Positions 8,396-17,707 are shown, counted from the stretch's first letter. The stretch: 64,000 nucleotides of DNA from Umezawaea tangerina (GCF_003002815.1 NZ_PVTF01000002.1:372001-436000), one strand, 5' to 3'. The notes: generated from the sequence alone by a model not told the origin. Translations and numbers: made by a program.

Positions 8396-9286
8396 ATGAC
8401 CGACACGGTGCAGGACACCGCCCTCTACGCCTGGCTCCCCTCCGGTTTCGACGTCCGCACGGCCGAGGTCGGGGGTGTCCGGTTCTCCGCGGCCGTCGGC
8501 GGACAGGGGCCGTTGATGGTCCTGCTGCACGGCTGGCCGCAGACCGGCCGCGCGTGGGCGAAGGTCATGCCCGCCCTCGCCGAGCACCACACCGTCGTCG
8601 TCCCGGACCTGCGCGGCACCGGGGCCAGCGACCTGCCCGAGGACGGCTACGCCAAGAGCGACCAGGCGAACGACCTGCACGGCCTGCTCGACGCCCTGGG
8701 CCTGTCGGGTCCCGCGGTCGTCGTCGGGCACGACATCGGCAGCATGGTCGCGTTCGCCTGGGCGCTCTACCGCCCCGAGGACGTCGCGGCCCTGGTACTG
8801 CTCGACGCCTTCCTGCCGGGGGTGGACCTGGAGGAGTCGATGAACGTCGTCACCGGCGGCTCGTGGCACTTCGGGTTCTTCATGGCCCCGGTCGTCCCCG
8901 AGATGCTGATGGACGGCCACGAGCTGGAGTTCGTCAAGGCGACGTTCGGCGCCCGCAGCGCGCCGTCGACGTTCACCGAGGAAGAGCTTGCCTTCTACGC
9001 CCGCGTCTACCAGGGCCGTGACCGGCTGCGCGGCGGCTTCGGGCACTACCGCACGCTGCTGGACGACGGCCGGGAGAACCGGGCCGCGCTGGCGACCCGC
9101 CGGTTGACCATGCCGGTGCTGTCCATCGGCGGGCGCGACTCCGTGGGCGACCAGACCAGCAAGGCGCTGCGGCCCCACGTCGACGACCTCACCGGTCTCG
9201 TCGCGCCCACCGGCCACTTCGTGGCCGAGGAGGCGCCCGAGTGGTTCCTGGACGTCCTGCGCTCGTTCCTCGCGGGTACCTCGTGA
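8396..9286 (+). CDS. alpha/beta hydrolase, epoxide hydrolase/dehalogenase-like
   Basis: A 296-residue alpha/beta-hydrolase. The oxyanion segment is LLHGWPQTGRAW near residue 43. The nucleophile elbow reads VGHDIGS, so the nucleophile is Asp rather than Ser, as in epoxide hydrolases and haloalkane or fluoroacetate dehalogenases. The catalytic histidine lies in PTGHFVAEEAP near residue 271. The ATG at 8396 follows an AAGGAG site. It is the middle gene of a TetR-controlled three-gene operon, with its stop overlapping the epimerase start. Confidence 0.85.
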   Translation: MTDTVQDTALYAWLPSGFDVRTAEVGGVRFSAAVGGQGPLMVLLHGWPQTGRAWAKVMPALAEHHTVVVPDLRGTGASDLPEDGYAKSDQANDLHGLLDALGLSGPAVVVGHDIGSMVAFAWALYRPEDVAALVLLDAFLPGVDLEESMNVVTGGSWHFGFFMAPVVPEMLMDGHELEFVKATFGARSAPSTFTEEELAFYARVYQGRDRLRGGFGHYRTLLDDGRENRAALATRRLTMPVLSIGGRDSVGDQTSKALRPHVDDLTGLVAPTGHFVAEEAPEWFLDVLRSFLAGTS

Positions 9287-10188
9287 ACGTCCTCGTCGTC
9301 GGCGCCACCGGGTTCGTCGGCGGTGGTGTCGCGCGGCACCTCGCCGCGTCCGGCCACCGGGTCACCGGCCTGGCCCGCACCGACAGCGCGGCGGAAACCT
9401 TGCGGCGGTGGGGAGTCACGGCGTTGCGCGGCGACCTGGACGAGGGGCTGGCCGACGTGGCGCGGGCCGCCGGACGGTCGGACGCGGTGGTGTTCGCCGC
9501 CCAGCTCGACGCACCGCGGGAAGGGCTCGTCGTCGCCGAGCTGCTCGACGCGGTGGCGGGCACCGGGAAGGCGTTCGTGTTCACCTCCGGCAGCGGCGTC
9601 CTCCTCCAGCGCACCGGAGGCGCCTGGAGCGAGGACAGCTTCGCCGAGGACGACCCGTTCACGGTGGAGCCGCTGGCCGCGGAACGGCTCGCCGTCGAGG
9701 ACCTGGTCCGGGCGGCGGCCGGTCGGCGGGTGCGGGCGGTGGTCGTGCGGCCGGGGATGGTCTGGGGTCCGGGCGAGCACGGGCACGTGTCGATGATCTA
9801 CCGGTCGGTCGCCGCGACCGGTGCCGCGTGCTACGTCGGCCAGGGCCTGAACACCTACTCGCACGTGCACATCGACGACGTGGCAAGGCTATTCGGGCTC
9901 GCGCTGGAGAAGGGGACCGCCGGGGCGCTCTACCACGCGGTGGCCGGTGAGACGCCCACCCGGTGGATCGCGCAGGCCGTCGCCGCCGACCTGGACCGCC
10001 CCACCCGCGGGCTCACCGCGGAGGAGGCCGTCGGGGTGTGGGGCGAGTTCGGCGCACTGATCCTCTCCGCGTCCAGCCGCGTCCGCGCGCCACGTGCGCG
10101 GGCCGAGCTGGGCTGGCGCCCCGTCCACCCGGACATGCTCGCCATGGTCGGTGACAGCGGGATGCGGGCCGTCGCGCTGGCTCAGTAG
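9283..10188 (+). CDS. NAD-dependent epimerase/dehydratase family protein
   Basis: A 301-residue extended-SDR-like protein. The Rossmann motif VVGATGFVGGGVA is at the N-terminus, with SGVLL and VVVRPGMVWGPGEHG blocks in the middle and YSHVHIDDVARL near residue 192. A canonical YxxxK is not evident, so it may be an atypical reductase rather than a sugar epimerase. The GTG start overlaps the hydrolase stop (GTGA), and its end overlaps the convergent small membrane gene by 7 bases. Confidence 0.8.
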   Translation: MNVLVVGATGFVGGGVARHLAASGHRVTGLARTDSAAETLRRWGVTALRGDLDEGLADVARAAGRSDAVVFAAQLDAPREGLVVAELLDAVAGTGKAFVFTSGSGVLLQRTGGAWSEDSFAEDDPFTVEPLAAERLAVEDLVRAAAGRRVRAVVVRPGMVWGPGEHGHVSMIYRSVAATGAACYVGQGLNTYSHVHIDDVARLFGLALEKGTAGALYHAVAGETPTRWIAQAVAADLDRPTRGLTAEEAVGVWGEFGALILSASSRVRAPRARAELGWRPVHPDMLAMVGDSGMRAVALAQ

Positions 10189-10382
10189 TCCTCCGGTGCG
10201 GGCGCGGTCCAGGCCCACACGAACGTGACGAGGACGAACATGCCGACGATGACCAGCGGCGCGTCGACGATGAAGTGGCCGCGGGCGGCGCTGAGCAGCC
10301 CGCCGACCACGTGAACCCACCAGACAGCGGGCGGTGGCTTGACCGGCCGGGTGTGGCGCGGGCGTTCCCGGTGGGGCTGCAC
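10182..10382 (-). CDS. small single-pass membrane protein, hypothetical
   Basis: A 66-residue open frame from a GTG at 10382. The N-terminal third is basic and proline-rich (HRERPRHTRPVKPPP). A hydrophobic stretch follows around VHVVGGLL, and a strong transmembrane segment (LVIVGMFVLVTFVWAW) lies near the C-terminus, ending APEDY. I recognise no family. The frame stays open upstream, so the start is a guess. The clear membrane segment makes coding more likely than chance. Confidence 0.4.
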   Translation of the reverse strand: MQPHRERPRHTRPVKPPPAVWWVHVVGGLLSAARGHFIVDAPLVIVGMFVLVTFVWAWTAPAPEDY

Positions 10383-10842
10383 CGTGTACCGCAGACCCCT
10401 GGAACCCTTGCGCCGCAACCTTCCCGCGGGCCGGATCCGGACTCCGGGTCGCGGTTCCACCACCGCCCGCCGGAGTGGTGCACGGTGATCATCTGACCGG
10501 GCTCGATCCGCTCCAGCTCGGGATCCCGGTGGACGCGCTGCCACCACACGCCAGGGACCTCGCGCGGCACCGCCGCGCCCAGGGCCTCGACGTCGACCAA
10601 CAGAAGTCACGCGCCCGGAGGAAACCGGTACCCCCTGGTCTTCCTCACGCACAACAGCAACAAAACGCCGCAAAGCACCATTTTCGACACCGAGACGCAC
10701 AACCGGCGTCACCATTTCCGCAAAAATATGGTTATCGCACAAAGCACACATCCGCACTTGTCCTGTGGGTATTCTTCCGCCGATGTCGGGGACCACCAAG
10801 GGGAGATCTCCACGTTCCTCCGCTTCTCACAGGAGAGACACG
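10383..10842. other. intergenic region with AT-richer promoter segment
   Basis: About 460 bp without a convincing gene. The stretch 10660-10760 is clearly more AT-rich than its surroundings and lies upstream of the STAND NTPase gene, so it probably contains its promoter. No well-spaced -35/-10 pair was found. Confidence 0.4.
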
Positions 10843-13260
10843 GTGTCGGAAACGCCGTTCGACGAAAAGCACACCTCGGGTTCGGTGTCCAACCACATCG
10901 AGCACATCACGGGCACCGCCATCCAGGCAGCGGTCATGAACGTCAAAGTCAGCAACCAGGGTGTTCTCCGCGCGCTGGCCGACAACGTGCACAGGCTGTT
11001 GACGTCCCGCGAACCGCTGGAGATCCGTCCTCTGCCCCGGACCGCGCGATGGGCCCAGCGCGGGACCCTGGTGGGCAGGCGTGGTCAGCTCGCCGAGCTG
11101 CGGGAGAGGCTGGCTTCCCGGCACCACGTGCTGATCTGCGGACCAGCCGGAATCGGCAAGACGTCCTTCCTCCAGCACGCGGCTGTCGAACGGGTGCTGT
11201 CGGCCGACGCGGTCCCGGACTGCGCCGGTCTGCTGTGGCCCACCGTGCAGGGCGCGAACCCGAAAGAAGTCCTCCGGGACCTGGCCTTGCGGTGCACCAA
11301 CGCCAAGAGCGCCGCCGCCCTGCGCTTCCTCGGCACGCTCCACGCCCTGGTGGTGCTCGACGGCGTCGACTGGTCACCCACCCAGCTGGGCGTCCTGCTC
11401 GACGCGATGCCGGAGAGCGTCTTCGTCATCTCCTCCCGCACTGCCGTGCTCTCCCCTTTGTCGAGGCCGTTGCCGCTTGGCGGCCTTTCGGCGAAAGCTG
11501 CCGGGAAACTGATGAAGAACGAGCTGGGAAGGCGCCTCACGGACGAGGAACAGCTGCAGGTGGAGCGGATACGGGTCCGCTGCGACGGCAACCCCACCGA
11601 ACTCGTGCAGATCGGTGCCGCCGTCCGCGCAGCACCTCGAAACGCGTTGTCCGAGCACCACGGCGCCGACGGAGCGCATTTCATCGTCCCCCGATTGCTG
11701 GCCACGGCGGGAGAACCCGCCTCAGCCCTGTTGCGCACCCTGCTGGTCTTCCCGGAGCTGTCCTGGGGCGAGGAACTGCTCCGCACGACCGCGGAACCGG
11801 CACTCGACGGCGCGACCGAGCTCGTGGACCGCAGGCTGGTCCTGCACGAAGCCGGGCGCTACCGGGTGGCGCACAACGTGGCGGGCGTGGTGTCCCCGTT
11901 GGAAGACGAGGACGTGACGGTCCTGTTCGACCAGATCACCGGGTGGATCGCCGAGGAGGCGACGTCAGGGCAGGTCGTCGCGGAGCTGGCCGTGGTCGAG
12001 GGCGTGCTGCGCCGGATGCTGGAGGAGCACGAGCACCGGAGCGCGGTCCACCTCGCGCGCATCACGTCGGCCAGGCTGCTGCCGTCGCTGTGGTGGGACC
12101 GCGGTGACCGCGTGCTCAGGCTGGGGCTCCTCGCGGCCCGGCAAGGCGGTTCCAGCGCGGACGAGCTGTACTTCCGGAAAGCGCTGGCCATTCGGAGGGC
12201 CGCCGACCGGCAGCTGGAAGAGGCGCTCAGGCTCACCTCCGCCGCCGCCATGAGCGCCGAGAACGGTGTCGGCACCGTCGTGGACGGTGCACGCGACCCG
12301 TCCGCCGTTCCCGAGGCGCAGGGCGTCACCGATGTCGCCGAGGCCGGTTCCGGCGGCGCGGGCGAGCACCTGCGCCACCTGATGGCCAACGCCGCGGCGC
12401 GCTTCTCGGGATCACCCGCGATGGTGAACATCACCAGCGTCGTCCAGGGCACGCCGGTACTGGTCCGCGCCGCCGCGCTCGGGACGGCCGCGCTCGCGGT
12501 CTGCGGCGCGGCCGTGCTCGGGTCGCAGTCCGCCGACTCCCAGACCGACGCGGCCCCGACGACGAACGCCGTGACGGGAACCAGGAACGCGTCGCTCCCG
12601 CTCCTCCCCGGAGCGGCGATCCCGTCCAGCTCGACGGGTTCGGCGAGTGCCACCGCCTCCAGTGGCGCACAGGCTCCGTCCGACGTGCCGTCCGCCGAAG
12701 TCGGCGTCCCGGCACCGGACACGGTCGCGTCCGGCGCCGACCCCACCGCCGGGCAGACCGTCCCCGATGGAGGGACGGGTCTGGTCAGGAACGCCGGGTT
12801 CGACGAGCCGTCCGGTACCGGGCCCACCTCGGTGACCGGTGGTGCGCCGGGCAAGCCCGCGGGTGGCAAGTCGGCGGCGGCCGACTGGGCGGTCTACAAC
12901 AACTCCAACGGCGGCACCACGACCACCGAACTGGTTCCCAGTACCGGGCCCGGTGGTGGCCAGATGCTCCGCCTGTGCACGACGCAGCCCTCCAACGAGG
13001 TCTTCCAGTACTTCGCCACCAAGGTCGGTGTCGGGCCGACCGAAGCGGTGGTCGAGGTCTGGGTGTACGTCGAACGCGGACGGGTCGGGGTCGGCATCGG
13101 CGACGGCGGCTCCACCTCGCTCCGGGGCAGCAGCGGCAAGCAGGGCCAGTGGGAGCTGCTGCGTGCGTCGAGCGGTGGCGATCCGGCCACCGAGGTCGTC
13201 ATCGCCGCGATCGCGGCGGACACCTGCTTCTCCGTCGACTCCGTGTCGACCCGGCCCTGA
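10843..13260 (+). CDS. membrane-spanning STAND-type NTPase with extracytoplasmic C-terminal domain
   Basis: An 805-residue protein; the GTG at 10843 follows an AGGAGA site. Residues about 16-40 (NHIEHITGTAIQAAVMNVKVSN) match the N-terminal motif often seen before NB-ARC/NACHT-type NTPases of actinomycetes. The NTPase has Walker A GPAGIGKTS near residue 100, Walker B LVVLDGVD near 170 and a sensor-like ISSRT segment near 193. A single transmembrane helix (VLVRAAALGTAALAVCGAAVLG, about 540-561) is followed by a Ser/Thr/Pro-rich linker. A beta-rich domain begins near 647 (LVRNAGFDEPSGTG), resembling carbohydrate-binding jelly-rolls. The NTPase would be cytoplasmic and the last domain outside. 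Function is unknown; signalling or defence are both possible. Confidence 0.75.
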   Translation: MSETPFDEKHTSGSVSNHIEHITGTAIQAAVMNVKVSNQGVLRALADNVHRLLTSREPLEIRPLPRTARWAQRGTLVGRRGQLAELRERLASRHHVLICGPAGIGKTSFLQHAAVERVLSADAVPDCAGLLWPTVQGANPKEVLRDLALRCTNAKSAAALRFLGTLHALVVLDGVDWSPTQLGVLLDAMPESVFVISSRTAVLSPLSRPLPLGGLSAKAAGKLMKNELGRRLTDEEQLQVERIRVRCDGNPTELVQIGAAVRAAPRNALSEHHGADGAHFIVPRLLATAGEPASALLRTLLVFPELSWGEELLRTTAEPALDGATELVDRRLVLHEAGRYRVAHNVAGVVSPLEDEDVTVLFDQITGWIAEEATSGQVVAELAVVEGVLRRMLEEHEHRSAVHLARITSARLLPSLWWDRGDRVLRLGLLAARQGGSSADELYFRKALAIRRAADRQLEEALRLTSAAAMSAENGVGTVVDGARDPSAVPEAQGVTDVAEAGSGGAGEHLRHLMANAAARFSGSPAMVNITSVVQGTPVLVRAAALGTAALAVCGAAVLGSQSADSQTDAAPTTNAVTGTRNASLPLLPGAAIPSSSTGSASATASSGAQAPSDVPSAEVGVPAPDTVASGADPTAGQTVPDGGTGLVRNAGFDEPSGTGPTSVTGGAPGKPAGGKSAAADWAVYNNSNGGTTTTELVPSTGPGGGQMLRLCTTQPSNEVFQYFATKVGVGPTEAVVEVWVYVERGRVGVGIGDGGSTSLRGSSGKQGQWELLRASSGGDPATEVVIAAIAADTCFSVDSVSTRP

Positions 13261-13267
13261 CGCCCCC

Positions 13268-16186
13268 TCAGCACGCCGGTGGGTCGACGAACGCGGGTTG
13301 GGGCGTTGCGGTGTGACGGATGGGGAGCTGGGTGACGGGGGTGGTGGTGGGGCGGTCCAGTTCGCCGAGGATGGACAGGGCGAGGTGCCAGGTGGTGTGG
13401 GCGGTGGCGTGGTCGCCCGCGTCGGCGTGGATGTCGCCGAGGTGGGTGAGGGTGCCCGCCTCGTTGTAGCGGTCACCCAGGACGCGGAACAGGTCGAGGG
13501 CGCGGTGGTAGCAGTGGGTGGCGCGGGTGTGGGAGCCGAGGTGGTGGTAGGCGTAGCCGAGGCTGTCCCAGGTGTGGGCCTCGCCCGCGCGGTCGCCGAG
13601 CTCCTGGTGCAGGGCGAGGGCTTGGCGGCAGCGGGTGAGGGCTTGCTGGTGGTCGTCGAGCTGGGCGTGGCACCAGCCGACCTGGTTGAGCGCCCTGGCC
13701 TCGCCGTCGCGGTCGCCGGTCGCCCGGAACAACTCCAGGGCGTGTTCGGCGTGGTGGAGGGCGTGGGTGTGGCGGGCTTGGCGTTCGAACGTCCAGCCGA
13801 GGTCGAGGTGGGTGTGGGCCTGGCCCGCGCGGTCGCCGAGGAGGGCGAACAGGTCGAGCGCGTACCGCAGGTGGGTGTGGGCGTCGGGGAACCGGCCGAG
13901 CCGCACGTCGGCGCCCGCGAGGCTGCCGCGGGCGTGCGCCTCGGCCGCCCGGTCGCCCAGCCTGCGCGCCGCGCCCACGGCGGTGTGCTGGGTGGCGGCG
14001 AGGTCGTGCCAGTGGCCCTGCCGTTCCAGGTACGTCGCGAGGGACCACGCCAGCTGGTAGGCGTGGGTGTCGGATCCGCCCGCCACGGCCTGGTCGACGG
14101 CGGTCAGCAGCACGGGGTGCTCGGCGGTGAACCAGGCCAGCGCCCGTCCGACGTCGGTGAGGCGGACCGTGGTGACACCGGGGCCCGGCGGGCCCTGGGT
14201 GAGCGGGCGGACGCGGTGCGGGTGCAGCAGCAGGGCCGCGGTGCGGGCGGTGTGCAGGTAGTGCTCCAGCAGCCGGTGCAGGGCCGCGGTCGGCCGGTCG
14301 TCGGCGTCGACGAGCTCGGTGGCGTAGGCGCGCAGCAGGTCGTGCGAGGTGTACCGGCCCGGCGCGTGCTCGGTGAGCAGGTTGGCCGTGGCCAGCTCGT
14401 CCAGCTGCTCGCGCGCCCGCCGTTCCGCGACGCCCGCGAGGCTGGCCGCGGCCGCGGTCCCGACGTCGGGGCCGGGGTGCAGGCCCAGCAGGCGGAACAG
14501 CCGGGCGGCCGACGGGCTCAACGCGCGGTAGGACCAGGAGAACACGGCCCGGACGTCGGTGGTGCGGTCACCGCCGCGCAGGGCGTCCAGCACGCCCGCG
14601 GCGTCGCGCAGCTGGGCGGCCACGGCGGCGAGCCGGAACGCCGGACGTGACGCGGCCCTGGCGGCGACGACGGCCAGCGCCAGCGGCAGCCGCGCACAGC
14701 CCGCGATGATCGCCTCGACCGCGGCGGGCTCCCCCACCACCCGGTCCCGGCCGAGCCTGCGGGCCAGCAGGTCCCGCGCCTCCGCCGCGGGCAGCAGGTC
14801 CAGGAAGAGCGGGTGCGCGCCCTCGACGGCGACCAGCGGGGTGAGCTCGTGGCGGCTGGTCACGACCACCAGGCAGCCGGGCGACCCCGGCAGCAGCGGG
14901 CGGACCTGTCCGACGTCGCCCGCGTTGTCCAGCACCACCAGCACCCGCTTGCCCGCCAGCGCGCTGCGGTACCGGCCGGACAGCCCGTCCTGCTCGACCG
15001 GGAGGCCGGCCACCGGGACGCCGAGCGCTTCCAGGAACCCGCGCAACGCGTCCGACGGGTGCAGCGCCGACGCACCGGCCGGGTCGAAGCCGCGCAGGTC
15101 CACGTAGAACTGCCCGTCCGGGAACCGGTCCGCCACCCGGTGCGCCCAGTGCACGGCCAGCGCGGTCTTGCCGACACCGGCGGTCCCGGACACCACCACC
15201 ACGCCCGCGGGCCCGGACGCCGCCGGCAGGACGGCGTCCAGGTCGGCCAGCTCGCGGTCGCGGCCCGCGAACGTGCGCACGGCGGGCGGGAGCTGCGCGG
15301 GCCGGGTGGCCGGAGCGACGGCGGGCGCTGGCGTGTGGTCGGGCAGCAGCCGGGCGTCCTGGGCCAGCACCCGCCGCTGGATCTCGATCAGTCCCGGCGA
15401 CGGCTCCAGGCCCGCCTCCTCGGCCAGGACCTCGCGGGCCCGGCGGAACGCCTTCAGCGCGTCGGCCTGCCGCCCGGCCCGGTAGAGCGCCGTCATCAGC
15501 TGGCCCCACAGCCTCTCGTGGGCGGGGTGCCGACCGATCAGGCCCTCCAGCTCGGCGATCAGCGCCTCGCCCATCCCGGTCGCCAGGTCCGCGTCGATCC
15601 GGTCCTGCACGGCGGTCAGCCGCAGCCGTTCGAGCCGTTCGCCCTCGGCCTGAAGAGCGGTGACGTGGGCGAACTCGCCGTAGGCCTCGCCGCGCCACAT
15701 CCCCAGCGCGGCGGTCAGCCGGTCGGTGGCGACCGTGGGCAGCCCGGCGTCGAGGGCCTGTCGTCCGGCGACGGCCAGCCGTTCGAACCGCACCGAGTCC
15801 ACGGTGTCCGGGTCCCACCGCAGCGCGTACCCCGGCGGGCGCGTCTCGATCAGGTCGTCGGCGCCCTCGTCGGCGCGCAGCAGCGTGCGGCGCAGCCGGG
15901 ACACGTACGTGCGCGTCGTGCGAGCCGCGTCCGACGGGGCGTGCTCACCCCACAACGCCTCCACCAGCGCCACCACGCTCACCGGGCGACCGGTGTTGGC
16001 CCCCAGCAGTGCCAGCACCACCCGCAGCCGCGGCCCGCCCAGCTCCGCGACCACCCGACCGTCCACAGCGGCCTGCAGGGGCCCGAGGACCCCGAGGGTC
16101 CACCGTCCGCGTTCCGGCTCCACCAAAACCCACCACCGCCCGCACCGCCGTCGACCTAGCCCGTCACTGACATGAGCAAGCCTCAT
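13268..16186 (-). CDS. AfsR/SARP-type regulator with BTAD, NB-ARC and TPR domains
   Basis: A 972-residue regulator. A winged-helix OmpR-like DNA-binding domain covers about residues 28-110, followed by the bacterial transcriptional activation domain (about 113-260). An NB-ARC NTPase has P-loop SGTAGVGKTAL near 335 and a VVTSRHELTPL segment. A tetratricopeptide tail covers about 700-930, with repeats such as RALDLFRVLGDRYNEAGTLTHLGDI. SARP regulators usually activate secondary-metabolite genes, but no target is adjacent. The ATG at 16186 is used; a GTG at 16123 would remove 21 residues and begin nearer to the conserved domain. Confidence 0.88.
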   Translation of the reverse strand: MRLAHVSDGLGRRRCGRWWVLVEPERGRWTLGVLGPLQAAVDGRVVAELGGPRLRVVLALLGANTGRPVSVVALVEALWGEHAPSDAARTTRTYVSRLRRTLLRADEGADDLIETRPPGYALRWDPDTVDSVRFERLAVAGRQALDAGLPTVATDRLTAALGMWRGEAYGEFAHVTALQAEGERLERLRLTAVQDRIDADLATGMGEALIAELEGLIGRHPAHERLWGQLMTALYRAGRQADALKAFRRAREVLAEEAGLEPSPGLIEIQRRVLAQDARLLPDHTPAPAVAPATRPAQLPPAVRTFAGRDRELADLDAVLPAASGPAGVVVVSGTAGVGKTALAVHWAHRVADRFPDGQFYVDLRGFDPAGASALHPSDALRGFLEALGVPVAGLPVEQDGLSGRYRSALAGKRVLVVLDNAGDVGQVRPLLPGSPGCLVVVTSRHELTPLVAVEGAHPLFLDLLPAAEARDLLARRLGRDRVVGEPAAVEAIIAGCARLPLALAVVAARAASRPAFRLAAVAAQLRDAAGVLDALRGGDRTTDVRAVFSWSYRALSPSAARLFRLLGLHPGPDVGTAAAASLAGVAERRAREQLDELATANLLTEHAPGRYTSHDLLRAYATELVDADDRPTAALHRLLEHYLHTARTAALLLHPHRVRPLTQGPPGPGVTTVRLTDVGRALAWFTAEHPVLLTAVDQAVAGGSDTHAYQLAWSLATYLERQGHWHDLAATQHTAVGAARRLGDRAAEAHARGSLAGADVRLGRFPDAHTHLRYALDLFALLGDRAGQAHTHLDLGWTFERQARHTHALHHAEHALELFRATGDRDGEARALNQVGWCHAQLDDHQQALTRCRQALALHQELGDRAGEAHTWDSLGYAYHHLGSHTRATHCYHRALDLFRVLGDRYNEAGTLTHLGDIHADAGDHATAHTTWHLALSILGELDRPTTTPVTQLPIRHTATPQPAFVDPPAC

Positions 16187-16245
16187 GATCTCCAGATACG
16201 TCTGTCCACGAGGACGGACCGGACATGTCGCCGCGGCCCTGGTCA

Positions 16246-16310
16246 GCGGTGTCGATCAACTGTCGACGGGTTGTCGACGGCCCCTGCCACGGTGAATCCC
16301 ACGGCGCCGC
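16246..16310 (+). repeat. upstream repeat, copy 1 (paired with 16975-17040)
   Basis: About 65 bp preceding the first secreted protein closely matches the DNA upstream of the second. The core CTGTCGACGGGTTGTCGACGG is identical in both copies. It contains two GTCGAC palindromes 5 bp apart. The shared position suggests a duplicated promoter or regulator site. Confidence 0.6.
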
Positions 16311-16393
16311 ACGGCCGCGGCGCCTGTCGCCCTGGCGGGTGGTGAGCCCGCCACGGGGGACGCAACGGAGTGCACGTCCAGGAGGAGATCGAC

Positions 16394-16918
16394 ATGACCA
16401 CCGATCCGACCGTCGTCGCCGAGCCCCCGCGCCGTCGCGCCAAGCACCGCCTGCTCCAGTCCCTGGTCGCCCTCTCGATGGTCGTCGGCGCCGTCGGCAC
16501 GACGGCGGGCACCGCGTCGGCGGCGCAGACCTGCACCGGCGCGACCGACGCCAACCTGTGCCTGTGGATCGACGGGGTCGGCAACGGCAACTTCCGCGTG
16601 CACGTGGGCATCGACGTGCACATCAGCCGGGCGGACGCCCAGGAGTACATCGACGACGCGGGCGACCCGTTCACCGTCTGGATCCGCGGCAACGACAACG
16701 GTCCCAACGAGTTCCTGTTCAGCCTCCCGATGACCGCCATCGGCGCGAGCGACGAGTCCGGCCTCAGCGGCGACTTCGAGCTCGTCGTGCCCGCCACGTC
16801 GCTCAACGAGGACAGCGGGACGGACGAGATCGTCGCGGTGGTCACGCTGACCGACACCGACACCAACACCGTCACGAAGAACTTCGTGTCGAACCAGCTC
16901 GTCGGCAACTGGCCGTAA
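16394..16918 (+). CDS. secreted protein of unknown function, paralogue 1
   Basis: A 174-residue protein. The ATG at 16394 follows a strong GGAGGAG site. A Sec signal peptide is clear: basic RRRAKHR, hydrophobic core, and a cleavage site after TASA near residue 44. The mature part of about 130 residues starts AQTCTGATDANLC, with a likely disulfide between the two cysteines. It contains HVGIDVHISRADAQEYIDD and TLTDTDTNTV. The next gene is a close paralogue. No family was recognised; the acidic, beta-rich look fits a small extracellular beta-sandwich protein. Confidence 0.75.
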   Translation: MTTDPTVVAEPPRRRAKHRLLQSLVALSMVVGAVGTTAGTASAAQTCTGATDANLCLWIDGVGNGNFRVHVGIDVHISRADAQEYIDDAGDPFTVWIRGNDNGPNEFLFSLPMTAIGASDESGLSGDFELVVPATSLNEDSGTDEIVAVVTLTDTDTNTVTKNFVSNQLVGNWP

Positions 16919-16927
16919 GCCGACGAC

Positions 16928-16971
16928 ACGACCGCCGGTCGTCCCCCCGCAGCGGGACGGCCGGCGGTCGT
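16928..16971 (+). terminator. hairpin terminator after secreted paralogue 1
   Basis: ACGACCGCCGGTCGTCCC (16928-16945) pairs with GGGACGGCCGGCGGTCGT (16954-16971) with one mismatch and an 8-base loop. It starts 10 bp after the stop codon. Confidence 0.7.
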
Positions 16972-16974
16972 GGA

Positions 16975-17040
16975 GGTGTCGGTCGACTGTCGACGGGTTG
17001 TCGACGGCTCCTGCGACGGTGGGTGTCCCACGACGCCGCG
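16975..17040 (+). repeat. upstream repeat, copy 2 (paired with 16246-16310)
   Basis: Second copy of the duplicated upstream element, lying between the terminator of paralogue 1 and paralogue 2. Similarity extends past the GTCGAC core through an ACGGTG segment and CCCACG-CGCCGC, showing that the duplication included the regulatory DNA. Confidence 0.6.
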
Positions 17041-17122
17041 CCGCCGTGGTGCCCGTCTCCCGAACAGGTCACGAGCTTCGCGTCGGGGACGGTTCCGGAG
17101 TGCGCGTACAGGAGGAGACGGC

Positions 17123-17653
17123 ATGACCATCGACCTGATGACCGGGGTGGAGCGGACCCGGCGAGGCAGCGCCAAGCGCCGAGTGCTGCGGGCCCTGCTG
17201 GCCATCGCGATGATCGTCGGCGCCATCGGCGCGACGGCGGGCACGGCCTCGGCCGCCCAGGTGTGCTCGGGCGCGAAGGACGCCAACGTGTGCCTGGCGA
17301 TCAACGGGCTCGGCAACAACACCTTCGCCATCCACGTCGGCATCGACGCCTACATGAGCGGGGCGGAGGCCCAGGAGTTCATCGACGACGTGGGCGACCC
17401 GTTCACCGTGTGGATCCGCGGGTGGGACAACGGGCGGCCCGGCGAGTTCCTCTTCGCCCTCCCGACGACCCTGCTGGTGGCGAGCGACGAGTTCGGGCTC
17501 GGCGGCGACTTCGACCGCGCCGTGCCCGGTGCCTGGCTCAACGAGGACGAGGGCCCGGACGAGGTCGTCGCCGTCCTCACCTTGACCGACACCGACACCA
17601 ACACCGTCGTCAAGACCTACACGTCGCCGGTGCTCACCGGCGACTGGTCGTAG
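17123..17653 (+). CDS. secreted protein of unknown function, paralogue 2
   Basis: A 176-residue protein. The ATG at 17123 is preceded by GGAGGAG. It shares with paralogue 1 the basic N-terminus, signal peptide ending TASA, two early cysteines (QVCSGAKDANVC), HVGIDAYMSGAEAQEFIDD, GDPFTVWIRG and TLTDTDTNTV. Divergence is spread along the mature part, which suggests an old tandem duplication kept by selection. Function unknown. Confidence 0.75.
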   Translation: MTIDLMTGVERTRRGSAKRRVLRALLAIAMIVGAIGATAGTASAAQVCSGAKDANVCLAINGLGNNTFAIHVGIDAYMSGAEAQEFIDDVGDPFTVWIRGWDNGRPGEFLFALPTTLLVASDEFGLGGDFDRAVPGAWLNEDEGPDEVVAVLTLTDTDTNTVVKTYTSPVLTGDWS

Positions 17654-17664
17654 CCCGGTGACCG

Positions 17665-17704
17665 CCCGGCCGGTCGTCCAGCCGGAGCTGGGCGACCGGC
17701 CGGG
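17665..17704. terminator. bidirectional hairpin terminator
   Basis: CCCGGCCGGTCG and CGACCGGCCGGG form the stem, extended by CCAGC/GCTGG around a CGGA loop with one mismatch. It separates the convergent secreted-protein gene and RibD-like gene and could serve both. Confidence 0.65.
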
Positions 17705-17707
17705 TCC

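Noticed and set aside
10475-10939. Plus-strand open frame upstream of the STAND gene
   Set aside because: No ribosome site, odd composition, and it overlaps the clear GTG start with AGGAGA at 10843.
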